From Prevotella sp. (lineage in GTDB: Bacteria > Bacteroidota > Bacteroidia > Bacteroidales > Bacteroidaceae): a DNA stretch of 40,701 bases. The stretch is taken from positions 1 to 40,701 of the forward strand of contig JAILAA010000200.1 of NCBI GenBank assembly GCA_024681875.1, read 5' to 3'. Below the pieces are notes generated by a model, which made no database searches, was not told the origin of the DNA, and saw only the letters and a list, made by a program, of their open reading frames with translations. This document shows positions 1 through 9,300 of this stretch, one piece after another. The translations under genes and the position numbers were made by a program. Each line of letters starts with the position of its first letter. Position 1 is the stretch's first letter.

Positions 1-513
1 GTGGTGTTCGACGTGAAGGCTACATTCCCCGTAGGCGCAACAAGTGTGGACGAGGTGACCATCACCGTGCACGCTGCAGGTGGTACCATACCTCTCTATA
101 TTGGCACCCCGAGCACTCCGAAGATCAATGAGGTACACGCCAAACTTGGTGTGACTGACACAAGGACGATGATCAACACCAACGCACAGCCCTACGCTGA
201 CAATGTGAACTGGTTTGCAGTGGACGGAAAAGCTCCTCAGACCTTCACGCTGGCCACAACTGTGAGGAAGGACTACTTCTTGGAGGACGTGAGAGACTAT
301 GTGGTGGTGACCGTAACCAATGAAGGCAGTGACATTACTGTGACTGCAACACAGGGTCAGGCCGCTGGCAAGATAGCTGTGCCCGTGGGTACGCCTTGGG
401 CTAAGGAGAAAGTCAACATGGCCGATGTCTTTGGCCAGTTCAAGACTTGGGTGAATTCTGCTGCTCCCGCCAACTGGTATGAGAGCTATGACCCTGACAA
501 GGTGGCTAAGTAA
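1..513 (+). CDS. C-terminal part of a secreted protein, possibly LruC/DUF4842 type (5' partial)
   Basis: The frame is open from the first base, so this is probably the 3' part of a gene that begins outside the window; the GTG at base 1 need not be a start. The 170 visible residues look like an extracellular beta-rich domain. The segment reading EVHAKLG, the later VGTPWAKEKVNMADVF and the final FKTWVNSAAPANWYESYDPD resemble the end of LruC (DUF4842) domain proteins, where a 'PW..E..n...aYp.F..W..s....WY' pattern is usual. That resemblance is from memory and is the only clue to family, so the name is tentative while the coding call is firm. LruC proteins are surface lipoproteins of Bacteroidetes with no settled function. 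A strong hairpin terminator follows 40 bases after the stop. Confidence 0.6.
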   Translation: MVFDVKATFPVGATSVDEVTITVHAAGGTIPLYIGTPSTPKINEVHAKLGVTDTRTMINTNAQPYADNVNWFAVDGKAPQTFTLATTVRKDYFLEDVRDYVVVTVTNEGSDITVTATQGQAAGKIAVPVGTPWAKEKVNMADVFGQFKTWVNSAAPANWYESYDPDKVAK

Positions 514-553
514 GTATAAATCATCAAATACTCAAATATTTTAATTAAGCCGG

Positions 554-587
554 GAGGGACGTCCATGCGAATGGCCGTCCCTCTTTT
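554..587 (+). terminator. Rho-independent terminator
   Basis: An 8-bp perfect stem (GAGGGACG with CGTCCCTC) has an extra CCA/TGG pairing inside and a 6-base apical loop, followed directly by TTTT. It lies between the partial gene ending at 513 and the gene starting at 601 and separates their transcription units. Confidence 0.85.
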
Positions 588-600
588 CAACAAAACATAA

Positions 601-1833
601 ATGGTACTTAACTATATCTGGATAGCATTTATCGTCGTGGCCTTCGTCATCGGTTTAGTGAAGCTGGCTTTTTTGGGCGACTATGAGGTGTTCCCTGCCA
701 TGAAGGACATGCTCTTCGGTCAGGCGGAAACGGCCTTTGAGATTTCGTTGGGCCTGACGGGCATGTTGTCGCTGTGGCTCGGTGTGATGAAGGTGGGCGA
801 GCGCGGTGGCGTGGTCAATGCGCTGGCTCGGCTGCTTGGCCCTGTCTTCCAGAAACTTTTTCCAGAGATACCCAAGGGGCACCCCGTCACAGGTAGCATT
901 TTTATGAATTTGTCGGCGAACATGCTGGGCCTTGACAATGCCGCCACGCCGATGGGCCTGAAGGCAATGGAGCAGATGCAAGAGCTGAACACAAAGAAAG
1001 ACACCGCCTCGAACTCGATGATCATGTTCCTCGTGCTGAACACCAGCGGCCTGACGCTCATCCCTGTCAGTATCCTCGTCTACCGTGCACAGCAGCATGC
1101 CGCACAGCCAACAGATGTCTTTGTACCTATCCTCTTGGCCACGTTCTTCTCAACGATGGCGGGCATCATCATTACCTCTCTTTATCAGCGCATCAACCTG
1201 CTGAACCGCACGCTCATCCTCGCCCTTGGCGGCATGTGCGTGGCCGTGGCCGCACTGATGTGGGGCCTCACACGTCTTGACAGCGCCACAATGAACCTCG
1301 TCAGCGTGTCCATCGCCGACATCATGCTCATCACCATCATCGTGCTCTTTATCCTGGCAGGCATGCGGAAGAAAGTGAATTGCTATGATGCTTTTATTGA
1401 AGGGGCGAAAGAAGGTTTTCAGACGGCCGTCCGCATCATCCCCTACTTGGTGGCCATACTCATCGCCGTAGGTCTGTTTAGGGCCAGCGGCGCGATGGAT
1501 GCACTCATCGACGGCGTCAGCTGGTGCGTAGCCGCCATCGGCATCGACACCGACTTCGTGGGCGCCCTGCCCACGGCACTGATGAAGCCGCTCTCGGGCG
1601 GTGGTGCCCGCGGCATGATGGTGAACGCGATGGAGACCTACGGCGCCGACAGCTTCGTTGGCCGCCTGAGCTGCATCTTCCAGGGCAGCACCGACACCAC
1701 ATTCTATATTCTCGCCGTCTATTTCGGCAGCGTCGGCATCCGCTATACGCGCCATGCCGTCACCTGCGGCCTCTTCGCCGACTTTGTCGGTATCATTGCC
1801 GCAATTTTCATCGCTTATCTTTTCTTTAGTTAA
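601..1833 (+). CDS. SpmA-SpmB fusion, nucleoside-recognition (Gate) domain membrane protein
   Basis: A 410-residue polytopic membrane protein. Residues about 1-200 match spore maturation protein A: an early TM helix, then an ISLGLTGMLSLWLGVMK segment, NLSANMLGLDNAATPMGLKAM and an NTSGLTLIP motif. Residues about 245-410 match SpmB: EGAKEGFQTAVRIIPYLVAI, ALPTALMKPLSGGGARGMM and a GSTDTTFYILAVYFGSVG motif. Both halves are nucleoside-recognition/Gate-type membrane domains. In spore formers they are separate genes needed for spore-core dehydration; fused versions are common in Bacteroidetes, which do not sporulate, and there the transported substrate is unknown. The next gene begins 66 bases downstream and may be cotranscribed. 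Confidence 0.9.
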   Translation: MVLNYIWIAFIVVAFVIGLVKLAFLGDYEVFPAMKDMLFGQAETAFEISLGLTGMLSLWLGVMKVGERGGVVNALARLLGPVFQKLFPEIPKGHPVTGSIFMNLSANMLGLDNAATPMGLKAMEQMQELNTKKDTASNSMIMFLVLNTSGLTLIPVSILVYRAQQHAAQPTDVFVPILLATFFSTMAGIIITSLYQRINLLNRTLILALGGMCVAVAALMWGLTRLDSATMNLVSVSIADIMLITIIVLFILAGMRKKVNCYDAFIEGAKEGFQTAVRIIPYLVAILIAVGLFRASGAMDALIDGVSWCVAAIGIDTDFVGALPTALMKPLSGGGARGMMVNAMETYGADSFVGRLSCIFQGSTDTTFYILAVYFGSVGIRYTRHAVTCGLFADFVGIIAAIFIAYLFFS

Positions 1834-1835
1834 TG

Positions 1836-1880
1836 CCGGAAGGCCCGGAAAACCCGGATATTCCGGAACTTCCGGAAAAC
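1836..1880 (+). repeat. 9-bp tandem repeat CCGGAANNN, five units
   Basis: Five consecutive 9-base units all begin CCGGA (CCGGAAGGC, CCGGAAAAC, CCGGATATT, CCGGAACTT, CCGGAAAAC). The array starts 3 bases after the SpmAB stop and ends 19 bases before the next start codon. A seven-unit array of the same repeat lies at the other end of the next gene. Read on the opposite strand it would give a collagen-like Gly-X-Pro pattern, but no gene there is credible. Confidence 0.9.
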
Positions 1881-1899
1881 CCATAAACAACAAAAAAAC

Positions 1900-2589
1900 A
1901 TGTCAGAACAACAGAAAAACATCACCGTCAACCACTACTCCGATGGCACTGCCAGTGTACTGCGGAAGGCGGTGGTCTTCACGAACCTGCGCTTCTATCA
2001 GCGCAGCGATGTGCTCTACCAGCTCACACAGGTGTTCTGTCAGAAATACCTGCCCAAGTATGGTGACAGGACGGTGGATCAGATGGTGCAGTCGGCCCGG
2101 AGTGTCAAGCAGAACATCGCAGAGGGAAGCAGTGACGGGCAGACATCGTCTGAGATGGAGATAAAGCTATTGGGAACGGCACGTGGCAGCAACCTGGAAT
2201 TATTAGAGGACTTCAAAGACTATCTGAAGCGTAAGGGTAAGGAAGAGTGGTTTGGCGTGAACCCACGTTTCGAACCGTTGCATCTCTTCTGCAAAAACCA
2301 TAGCAAATACGAAGATTATAGTCCTTTCCTGCCGAAGATGAACGATGAGGAGCTGGCAAACATGGGTATTTGTCTCTGTCATCAAATAGACGCTGCGCTG
2401 ACAAAATATATTGAGAAAAAAGACCGCCAGTTCACCACTGAGGGCGGCATCCGTGAACGTATGACAGCTGCCCGCCTTCATCAGCGAGAAACACAAAAGC
2501 AAATCATAGAGCGCCAGGCCCAGGAAATAGCTGCCCTTAAGCAGGAGGTGACAGCCTTGAAGGCCAGGCTTGCCGGAAGCCCCGGGTAA
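1900..2589 (+). CDS. Four-helix-bundle suffix-domain protein (S23/IVS-protein superfamily)
   Basis: A 229-residue soluble protein. Residues about 20-110 form a four-helix bundle of the type seen in 23S rRNA intervening-sequence proteins: LYQLTQVFCQKYLP, the hallmark AEGSSDGQTSSEMEIKLLG around residues 72-90, then an ARGSNLELLEDFKDYL helix. A longer tail follows, typical of 'four helix bundle suffix' proteins in Bacteroidetes, and residues about 185-225 are a charged coiled coil (QKQIIERQAQEIAALKQEV). The biochemical role of the family is unknown; relatives bind nucleic acid or partner diversity-generating reverse transcriptases, but no such partner is present here. The gene is bracketed by two arrays of one 9-base repeat, and its last codons (AGSPG) and stop lie inside the second array. 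Confidence 0.85.
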   Translation: MSEQQKNITVNHYSDGTASVLRKAVVFTNLRFYQRSDVLYQLTQVFCQKYLPKYGDRTVDQMVQSARSVKQNIAEGSSDGQTSSEMEIKLLGTARGSNLELLEDFKDYLKRKGKEEWFGVNPRFEPLHLFCKNHSKYEDYSPFLPKMNDEELANMGICLCHQIDAALTKYIEKKDRQFTTEGGIRERMTAARLHQRETQKQIIERQAQEIAALKQEVTALKARLAGSPG

Positions 2590-2635
2590 TCCGGAACTTC
2601 CGGAACTCCCGGAAAACCCGGATACCCCGGAAACC
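2573..2635 (+). repeat. 9-bp tandem repeat CCGGAANNN, seven units
   Basis: Seven consecutive 9-base units (CCGGAAGCC, CCGGGTAAT, CCGGAACTT, CCGGAACTC, CCGGAAAAC, CCGGATACC, CCGGAAACC). The array overlaps the last five codons of the four-helix-bundle gene and supplies its TAA stop at 2587-2589. It shares unit order with the array at 1836-1880 (CCGGAACTT upstream of CCGGAAAAC), which suggests a common origin. Confidence 0.9.
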
Positions 2636-2658
2636 CCACAGAACAAAACCAAAAGAAC

Positions 2659-4104
2659 ATGCCCTCTCTCAAATCCCTGGCCAAAGATACAGCCATCTAC
2701 GGACTGTCGAGCATCATCGGCCGTTTCCTGAACTATCTGTTGGTGCCGCTCTACACGGCGAAGCTGTCGGCGGCATCCGGCGGCTACGGCATCATCACCA
2801 ATATGTATGCGCTGACGGCACTCATCCTGGTGCTGCTCACCTTCGGCATGGAGACTACGTTCTTCCGCTTCGCCAACAAAGAGGGCGAGAACCCGCAGCG
2901 TGTCTTTTCCACGGCCCTCATCGGTGTCAGCAGCGCAGCCACGCTGTTCTTCGCTGCCGTGCTGCTGTTTATCATGCCGGTGAGCCGCTTTCTGGGCTAT
3001 GAGCAGACGCCACGGTTTGTGTGGGTGATGGCCGCCACGGTAGCCCTTGATGCCATCCGTGCCGTTCCTTTCGCCTATCTGCGGCAGCAGAAGAAAGCCA
3101 TCAAGTTCGCAGCCCTGCAATTGCTGAACATCGCGCTGAACATTGTGCTGAACATTGTCTACTTTGTAGGTATGGACGGCCATGACCCTGGCTACGCCTT
3201 CTACATCAACCTGGTGTGCTCTGCCGTTCTCACGCTGTGCCTCTTCCGTGAAATGATGCAGGTGCGCCACGGCTTCGACAGCGCGCTGATGCGCCGCATG
3301 TTGCTCTACACATGGCCTATGGTCATCCTCGGCATCGCTGGCATCCTTAATCAGGTGGCCGACAAAATCCTGTTCCCCTTCATTTATCAGGGCGGTGACA
3401 TGCAGGCGCAGCTCGGCATCTACGGCGCTTGCGTAAAAATAGCCATGATCATGGCGATGATCACCCAGGCGTTCCGCTATGCCTACGAGCCTTTCGTCTT
3501 CGGCAAGACCAAGGACCGCGACAACGACGAGACACAGGCTAAGGCTATGAAATACTTTGTCATCTTCACCCTGCTGGCCTTCCTTTGCGTCATGGGTTGG
3601 TTGCCGTTGCTGAAGTATATCATCGCCTCCGACTATTGGCCCGGCCTGCGTGTCGTACCCATCGTCATGGCTGCCGAGATTATGTTCGGCATCTACTTCA
3701 ACCTCTCGTTCTGGTACAAACTCGACGACAAGACCTGGTGGGGTGCCATTTTCAGCGGTGTGGGCTGCGTCGTGCTTGTTGCCGTCAACCTTATCTTCGT
3801 GCCGAAGTATGGCTACATGGCCTGTGCGTGGGGCGGTTTTGCGGGCTATGGAGTGGCGATGTTCCTCAGCTATTTTGTGGGACAGGAGGAGCATCCCATC
3901 CACTATCCCATGCAAGACATCGGCTATTACACCATCATCGCCCTGGCTTCGTGGCTCAGCATGAACTACTTTGCCGACGTGCTGCCCACATGGGGTTCGC
4001 TCGTCTACAATACGCTGGTCATCTCGTGCTTTGTCTCCATCATCGTGAGGAAGGACTTCCCGTTGAGCAGTCTTCCTGTAATTGGTAAATACTTTAAGAA
4101 ATAA
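2659..4104 (+). CDS. Polysaccharide flippase (MOP superfamily, Wzx-like)
   Basis: A 481-residue integral membrane protein with about 12-14 hydrophobic segments. The start is typical of oligosaccharide exporters: LAKDTAIYGLSSIIGRFLNYLLVPLYT, then a long LALILVLLTFGMETTFFRFA region and a central charged loop (FGKTKDRDNDETQAKAMKYF). Members move undecaprenyl-linked oligosaccharides from the inner to the outer leaflet of the inner membrane for O-antigen, capsule or glycan assembly. No glycosyltransferases lie next to it, so the glycan cannot be guessed. It begins 69 bases after the four-helix-bundle gene and ends 13 bases before the S46 peptidase, so the three may share a transcript. Confidence 0.88.
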   Translation: MPSLKSLAKDTAIYGLSSIIGRFLNYLLVPLYTAKLSAASGGYGIITNMYALTALILVLLTFGMETTFFRFANKEGENPQRVFSTALIGVSSAATLFFAAVLLFIMPVSRFLGYEQTPRFVWVMAATVALDAIRAVPFAYLRQQKKAIKFAALQLLNIALNIVLNIVYFVGMDGHDPGYAFYINLVCSAVLTLCLFREMMQVRHGFDSALMRRMLLYTWPMVILGIAGILNQVADKILFPFIYQGGDMQAQLGIYGACVKIAMIMAMITQAFRYAYEPFVFGKTKDRDNDETQAKAMKYFVIFTLLAFLCVMGWLPLLKYIIASDYWPGLRVVPIVMAAEIMFGIYFNLSFWYKLDDKTWWGAIFSGVGCVVLVAVNLIFVPKYGYMACAWGGFAGYGVAMFLSYFVGQEEHPIHYPMQDIGYYTIIALASWLSMNYFADVLPTWGSLVYNTLVISCFVSIIVRKDFPLSSLPVIGKYFKK

Positions 4105-4117
4105 AAAACATAACGAC

Positions 4118-6202
4118 ATGAAAAAAATCATTATCTCCTTGACATGTGCAGCCTGCCTCACGGCACAGGCAGACGAGGGCATGTGGACGCTCTATGACCT
4201 GCCGCAGGCCGTGTATGAGCAGATGCAGGCCGAGGGCTATCAGCTGCCCTATGACATGCTGTACCGTGCCGACGACGCCATCATGAAGAGTGTCGTCAAC
4301 TTCTCTGGCTATTGCTCGGGCGTCGTTGTCTCGCCCGACGGCCTCGTCTTCACCAATCACCACTGCGGCTTCGACGCCATCCGCTCGCACAGTACCGTCG
4401 AGCACGACTACATGCTGAACGGCTTCATTGCCAAGAGTTATGAGGAGGAGTTGCCCAACAAGGATATGTTCGTCTCATTCATGGTGGAGCAGAAGGACGT
4501 CACCGACCAGGTTATCACCGATGCCTTCCGTGCGATGGACTCACGCCAGCAAGCTATCTATTTGGACAGCCTTGAGAACGCGATGTCGAAGGCCGTGAAG
4601 GAGCAGGACAAGACGCTGCGCTTGGAGCTGAAGGCCTTCTTCGAAGGCAACAAGTATTACGCCACGACCTACCGCGACTTCACCGACCTGCGCCTCGTCT
4701 TCGCCATTCCCAAGTCGATGGGTAAGTTTGGCGGCGAGACCGACAACTGGATGTGGCCGCGCCAGACCTGCGACTTCAGCGTGTTCCGCATCTACGCCGA
4801 CCCTGACACCAACGGCCCCGCCGAATATTCTGAGCGCAATGTGCCCTACCATCCTGAGCACTGGGCAAAGGTGTCGACAGAGGGCTACAACGAGGGTTCG
4901 TTCTCGATGACGATGGGCTACCCTGGCTCTACGTCGCGCTATCTGTCGAGCTACGGCATACAAGAGCGCTACGCACAGAACGATATCCGTGCTCAGGTGC
5001 GTGGCGTGAAGCAGGAGGTGATGAAGCGCCACATGGACGCCTCGGAGGCTGTGCGCATAAAATATGACTCGAAGTACGCCACCTCGTCGAACTATTGGAA
5101 GAACTCGATAGGCATGAACAAGTGCATCGACAGCATTGGTCTCATCGCACAGAAGGAGCGCTTCGAGCGCCAGATAGCCCAGTGGCAGGACAGTGCCTGC
5201 TGTGCCGTGCCTGCGCATGTGGACTTCGAGACGATGGCCCGCCTCTACGACCAACGTATCAAGGTCTCCAAGGCATTGCTGCTCTATAGCGAGACTTTCT
5301 CACGAAACGACGAGCTGTCAGTCAGGGCACAGCGCATACACAATGGCGCAGAGCCTGTGGGCAATGGCAAGCGCCAGCATATCAACATCAAGGACAACAG
5401 CGACACGTGGGATTTGGCCACCGACCGCGAGATTCTTGGTACGCTCCTGGCCAACTACCGTAGTCACGTCACGAGCCCCGACTATCTGCCCGCTTTCTAT
5501 ACCGACGTCATCGACAAGAAGTTCCACGGTGACTGTCAGGCCTATGCTGACGCGATGTACAAGAAGTCGATCCTCATCAAGAAAAACCGTGTCTATCCGA
5601 ACAAGAAGTCCAATCAGAGGGACCTCGGTGTGCAGTATGGCCTCGATCTCGTCACCCTGCGCGCCACCCTCATCGGCGAATACATGGCACTCAGCGACAG
5701 CATTGACGAGCAGGAGCGCCGCCTGTGCGACGTGAAGGTGCGCATGGAGATGGATCAGCCGCACTATAGCGATGCTAACTTCACGCTGCGTCTCAGCTAC
5801 GGACAGGTGAAGGAGTATCTGCTGGGCGGCAAGCCCTCGGGCTTCCGCACCACCGCCCCCAGTATTGTGGCAAAGATGAAGACTGGCGACACCGTGGAAG
5901 ATTACCGCGTAGAGCCTGAGATGTTGCAGCTGATGACTCAAGCTGGCGACATGCCGCTGTGCTTCCTTACCACCAACGACATCACCGGCGGCAACAGCGG
6001 CTCGCCGATGTTCGACGGAAAGAACCGCCTCATCGGCCTGGCCTTCGACGGCAACTGGGACTCGCTCTCCAGCGACATCTTCTTCGACCGCGAACTGGCC
6101 CGCTGCATCGGCGTTGACATCCGCTACGTCCTCTTCATGATGGACAAGTGGGGGCATGCCGACCGTTTGCTTCGCGAAATCAATGCGCAGCCTGCTTTAT
6201 AA
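4118..6202 (+). CDS. S46 family dipeptidyl-peptidase, DPP7-like
   Basis: A 694-residue exported serine dipeptidyl-peptidase that removes dipeptides from the N-termini of oligopeptides, feeding amino-acid use in asaccharolytic or mixed feeders. The ATG at 4118 gives a clean signal peptide (MKKIIISLTCAACLTAQA); a TTG at 4082 would overlap the flippase and is rejected. The chymotrypsin-like halves carry VVSPDGLVFTNHHCG (His81-His82) and DITGGNSGSP (Ser about 627). The residue 18 after the catalytic serine, which is Arg in the acidic-specific DPP11 and Gly in DPP7, is Gly here (LAFDGNW), so a preference for hydrophobic or aliphatic P1 residues is inferred. Length fits the family (about 700-720). 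A 60-base hairpin follows. Confidence 0.93.
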   Translation: MKKIIISLTCAACLTAQADEGMWTLYDLPQAVYEQMQAEGYQLPYDMLYRADDAIMKSVVNFSGYCSGVVVSPDGLVFTNHHCGFDAIRSHSTVEHDYMLNGFIAKSYEEELPNKDMFVSFMVEQKDVTDQVITDAFRAMDSRQQAIYLDSLENAMSKAVKEQDKTLRLELKAFFEGNKYYATTYRDFTDLRLVFAIPKSMGKFGGETDNWMWPRQTCDFSVFRIYADPDTNGPAEYSERNVPYHPEHWAKVSTEGYNEGSFSMTMGYPGSTSRYLSSYGIQERYAQNDIRAQVRGVKQEVMKRHMDASEAVRIKYDSKYATSSNYWKNSIGMNKCIDSIGLIAQKERFERQIAQWQDSACCAVPAHVDFETMARLYDQRIKVSKALLLYSETFSRNDELSVRAQRIHNGAEPVGNGKRQHINIKDNSDTWDLATDREILGTLLANYRSHVTSPDYLPAFYTDVIDKKFHGDCQAYADAMYKKSILIKKNRVYPNKKSNQRDLGVQYGLDLVTLRATLIGEYMALSDSIDEQERRLCDVKVRMEMDQPHYSDANFTLRLSYGQVKEYLLGGKPSGFRTTAPSIVAKMKTGDTVEDYRVEPEMLQLMTQAGDMPLCFLTTNDITGGNSGSPMFDGKNRLIGLAFDGNWDSLSSDIFFDRELARCIGVDIRYVLFMMDKWGHADRLLREINAQPAL

Positions 6203-6224
6203 AATCAATAAACACTATATGAAA

Positions 6225-6284
6225 ATGGGGAGCCTGTTTTTGTTTCAATTCTCTCGAGAATTCAACCAAAAACAGGCTCCCCAT
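6225..6284. repeat. 60-base near-perfect palindrome (hairpin)
   Basis: A 17-bp perfect inverted repeat (ATGGGGAGCCTGTTTTT and its complement) encloses a second 7-bp stem (AATTCTC/GAGAATT). It fills most of the gap between the S46 peptidase and the GH92 gene. It may act as a transcription terminator or RNA stabiliser for the peptidase transcript, but there is no T-run after it on the plus strand, so it could also be a small palindromic repeat element. Confidence 0.85.
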
Positions 6285-6324
6285 AAACATATCTAAGCTC
6301 CCCGTTCGTTGCAGGAGTTTTCGC

Positions 6325-9300
6325 ATGGGAAAAATGATGAAGAATTTGTTGGTAGTCACGTTGCTGATAGCTTGCTTAGAGGCACATGCACAGCTGTGGA
6401 AATACGTTGACCCGCGCATCGGCAGCGAGGGTGTGGGCCGCACTTTCCCCGGCCCCGCCATGCCTTTCGGTATGGCGAAGCCTGGCCCCGACTGCGGCGT
6501 GCTGCCCAATGCTGGCTGGGCACCCATGCCCGATGCCGTCAGCGGTTTTTCTCAGACCCACGTCAGCGGCACCGGTGGCGGCCAGAAATACGGAAACATC
6601 CTCATTCAGCCCTGTTTTTTTTATGCCACGGACTCACACGGACTTATACGGACAGACGCGATTCGGATTAACGAGACTGTGGAGCTGGGCTACTATGCTA
6701 CGACCTATGACAACGGCATCCGCACAGAGATAACCACAAATGAGCGCTGCGCCCACTACCGCTTCCACTTCCCCACGATCTGTGATAGTCCGTGTAAGTC
6801 CGAGGCAAAAGAACCAGCAGCCCGTGTAAGTCCGTGTGAGTCCGAGGCCAAAGATGAAAGTCCGTGTGAGTCCGTGGCCAAAGATGAAAGTCCGTGTGAG
6901 TCCGTGGCAATAATTGAAAGCCTGTGTGAGTCCGTGGCCAAAGATGAAAGTCCGTGTGAGTCCGTGGCAATAAATGAAAGTCCGTGTGAGTCCGTGGCAA
7001 TAAATGAAAGCCTGTGTGAGTCCGTGGCAATAATTGAAAGTCCGTGTAAGTCCGTAGCCTGCCTGTTGCTTGATGTGACCCACTTTCTCGGTAAAGACAG
7101 CGTGCCTGACCTTCGCGAAAGGCAGCAGTTCGTTGGTGCCGACATCGAGGTGGTCAGCGAATTTGAGGTGCAGGGCTTCAGTCGCATTCGCGGCGGTTGG
7201 AACAACGGCGATGCTTATACGGTCTACTTCTGTCTACAGACGGACAAGCCATTCAAGGCCCCCTCAAACCTCCACCAACTGGGGGAGGCAGCTGCGCCGA
7301 AATCTGCGGATGAAGCCTCCCCCAGTTGGGGGAGGTTGGAGGGGGCTTTCCTTGTCTTCTCCGACACATTGGTAAACGTCAAGGTGGGCATCAGCTATGT
7401 CAGCACCATGCAGGCACGCCGCAACATCGATACGCACGGCTTCGACGAGCAGTTGCAGCGCCTGCGCGATACGTGGGAGGAACAGCTGCAGAAGGTGCAC
7501 ATTGACGGCACCGAACAGCAGAAGCGCATGTTCTACACCGCCCTCTATCACACCATGCTGATGCCGGTATGCAAGACTGGTGAGAACCCGAAATGGGCGG
7601 AGACACCCTACTACGACGACTACTACGCCATATGGGACACCTACCGCACCTCCTCGCCGCTGTTGACCTTGCTCTGGCCCGAGCGTCAAGTGGAAATCGT
7701 CAATTCATTATTAAATATATACACGCGCGAGGGTTACATGCCCGACGCCCGTAGCGGCGACTGCAACGGGCGTACGCAGGGCGGTAGCAACGCCGAGGTC
7801 GTCATCGCCGATGCCTTCGTCAAAGGCCTCGGAAGAACCTCGGACCATTTATTTGCCACGGACTCTCACGGACTTTCACGGGGAAAAAAGTCATTTGCCA
7901 CGGATGAAGTCCGTGTAAGTCCGTGTAAATCCGTGGCAATAAATGAAAGTCCGTGTGAGTCCGTGGCAAATAAATTATCCGAGGCAGAAGAATCAGTCCG
8001 TGTGAGTCCGTGTAAATCCGTGGCAATAAATGAAAGTCCGTGTGGGTCCGTGACAATAAATGAAAGTCCGTGTGAATCCGTGGCAAATAAAATATCCGAG
8101 GCAGAAGAATCAGTCCGTGTGAGTCCATGTAAATCTGTGGCAATAAATGAAAGTCCGTGTGAGTCCGTGACAAATAAATTATCCGAGGCAGAAGAATCAG
8201 TCCGTGTAAGTCCGTGTATGTCCGTGGCTGAAATAGACTACGCACAGGCCCTCGAGGCCATGCTGAAAGATGCTGAGCAGGACCCTGGCGCTGACCATGA
8301 GAAGCATGGGCGCGGCGGCCTGAATGAATACCGCAGGCTGGGCTATGTACCCTACGGCATCCCCCGTGCCGGCACGCGCACCGTGGAATATGCCTACAAC
8401 GATTACTGCATCGCGCAGGTGGCGAAGGGACTTAGCAGAGAGGATATCTACGAGGAGTACATGCAGCGCTCGCGCAATTGGCGCAACCTGTGGCGTGCCG
8501 ACTATGAGTGGGACGATGTGAAAGGCTACATCATGCCGCGCGATGAGAACGGCGCCTGGTTGGACAGTGTGCCTTGGGGCCGCTCGAAGGTATTCAAGCC
8601 GCGCATCCCCTACACGCCGGTGACGAAGGTGGCACCGTGGTATATTCCCTGGTGGGATACGTTTTTCTACGAAGCACTGTCGGCAGAATACTCGCTCTCT
8701 ATCCCCCACGATGTGGAAGGTCTTATCGAGGCGTGTGGCGGTAAAGAAGCTTTCCAACGTCGCTTGGATTTGTTCTTCGAGCGCGGCCGCTATAACGTGG
8801 GCAACGAACCGTCGTTCCTCACGCCCTGCCTCTACCACTGGCTCGGTCGGCCAGACCTGAGCACGCAGCGCATCCACCAGATCATTGCTGCCAACTACAG
8901 CGACACGCCCGACGGTCTGCCTGGCAACGATGACAGCGGCGCCATGTCCTCTTGGCTTGCCTTCCACATGATGGGCCTCTATCCCAATGCTGGACAGGAT
9001 TATTATCTGCTGAACATTCCGCTGCTCTACAGCTATACGCTGACCCTGCCGAATGGCAAAAGCCTCAAGGTCACCAAAAAACAAAAGTCCAAGAAGTCTC
9101 TGTCGTCCCGACTGTTCACCGTCAGTCTCAACGGACGTGAGCTGAAGGATGCCCGCATCACGCACAAGGAGCTTTTGCAGGGCGGGGAGCTGGTGTATCT
9201 TGTGGCAGGAAGTAATGATGACGGGTCGGCTAAGCGCCTTGCGCCTGACGGAATGACTGAAAAGTCAGGAAAAAAGCAAATGACCGGGGCAGCCATTGTG

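Noticed and set aside
1836..2635. Collagen-like Gly-X-Pro proteins on the minus strand over the 9-base arrays
   Set aside because: The pattern follows from the 9-base repeat itself; the open frames are short, lack signals and overlap real genes.
4082..4117. Upstream TTG start for the S46 peptidase
   Set aside because: It overlaps the flippase end and would bury the signal peptide; the ATG at 4118 is better.
2203..4182. A 659-codon open frame on the minus strand
   Set aside because: It is antisense to the four-helix-bundle gene and flippase, its translation is rich in His, Asp and Val without domains, and the plus-strand proteins are clearly conserved families.
6786..8228. Possible CRISPR array
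   Set aside because: The repeats are contiguous with no unique spacers, lie within an open GH92 frame, and no cas genes are near.
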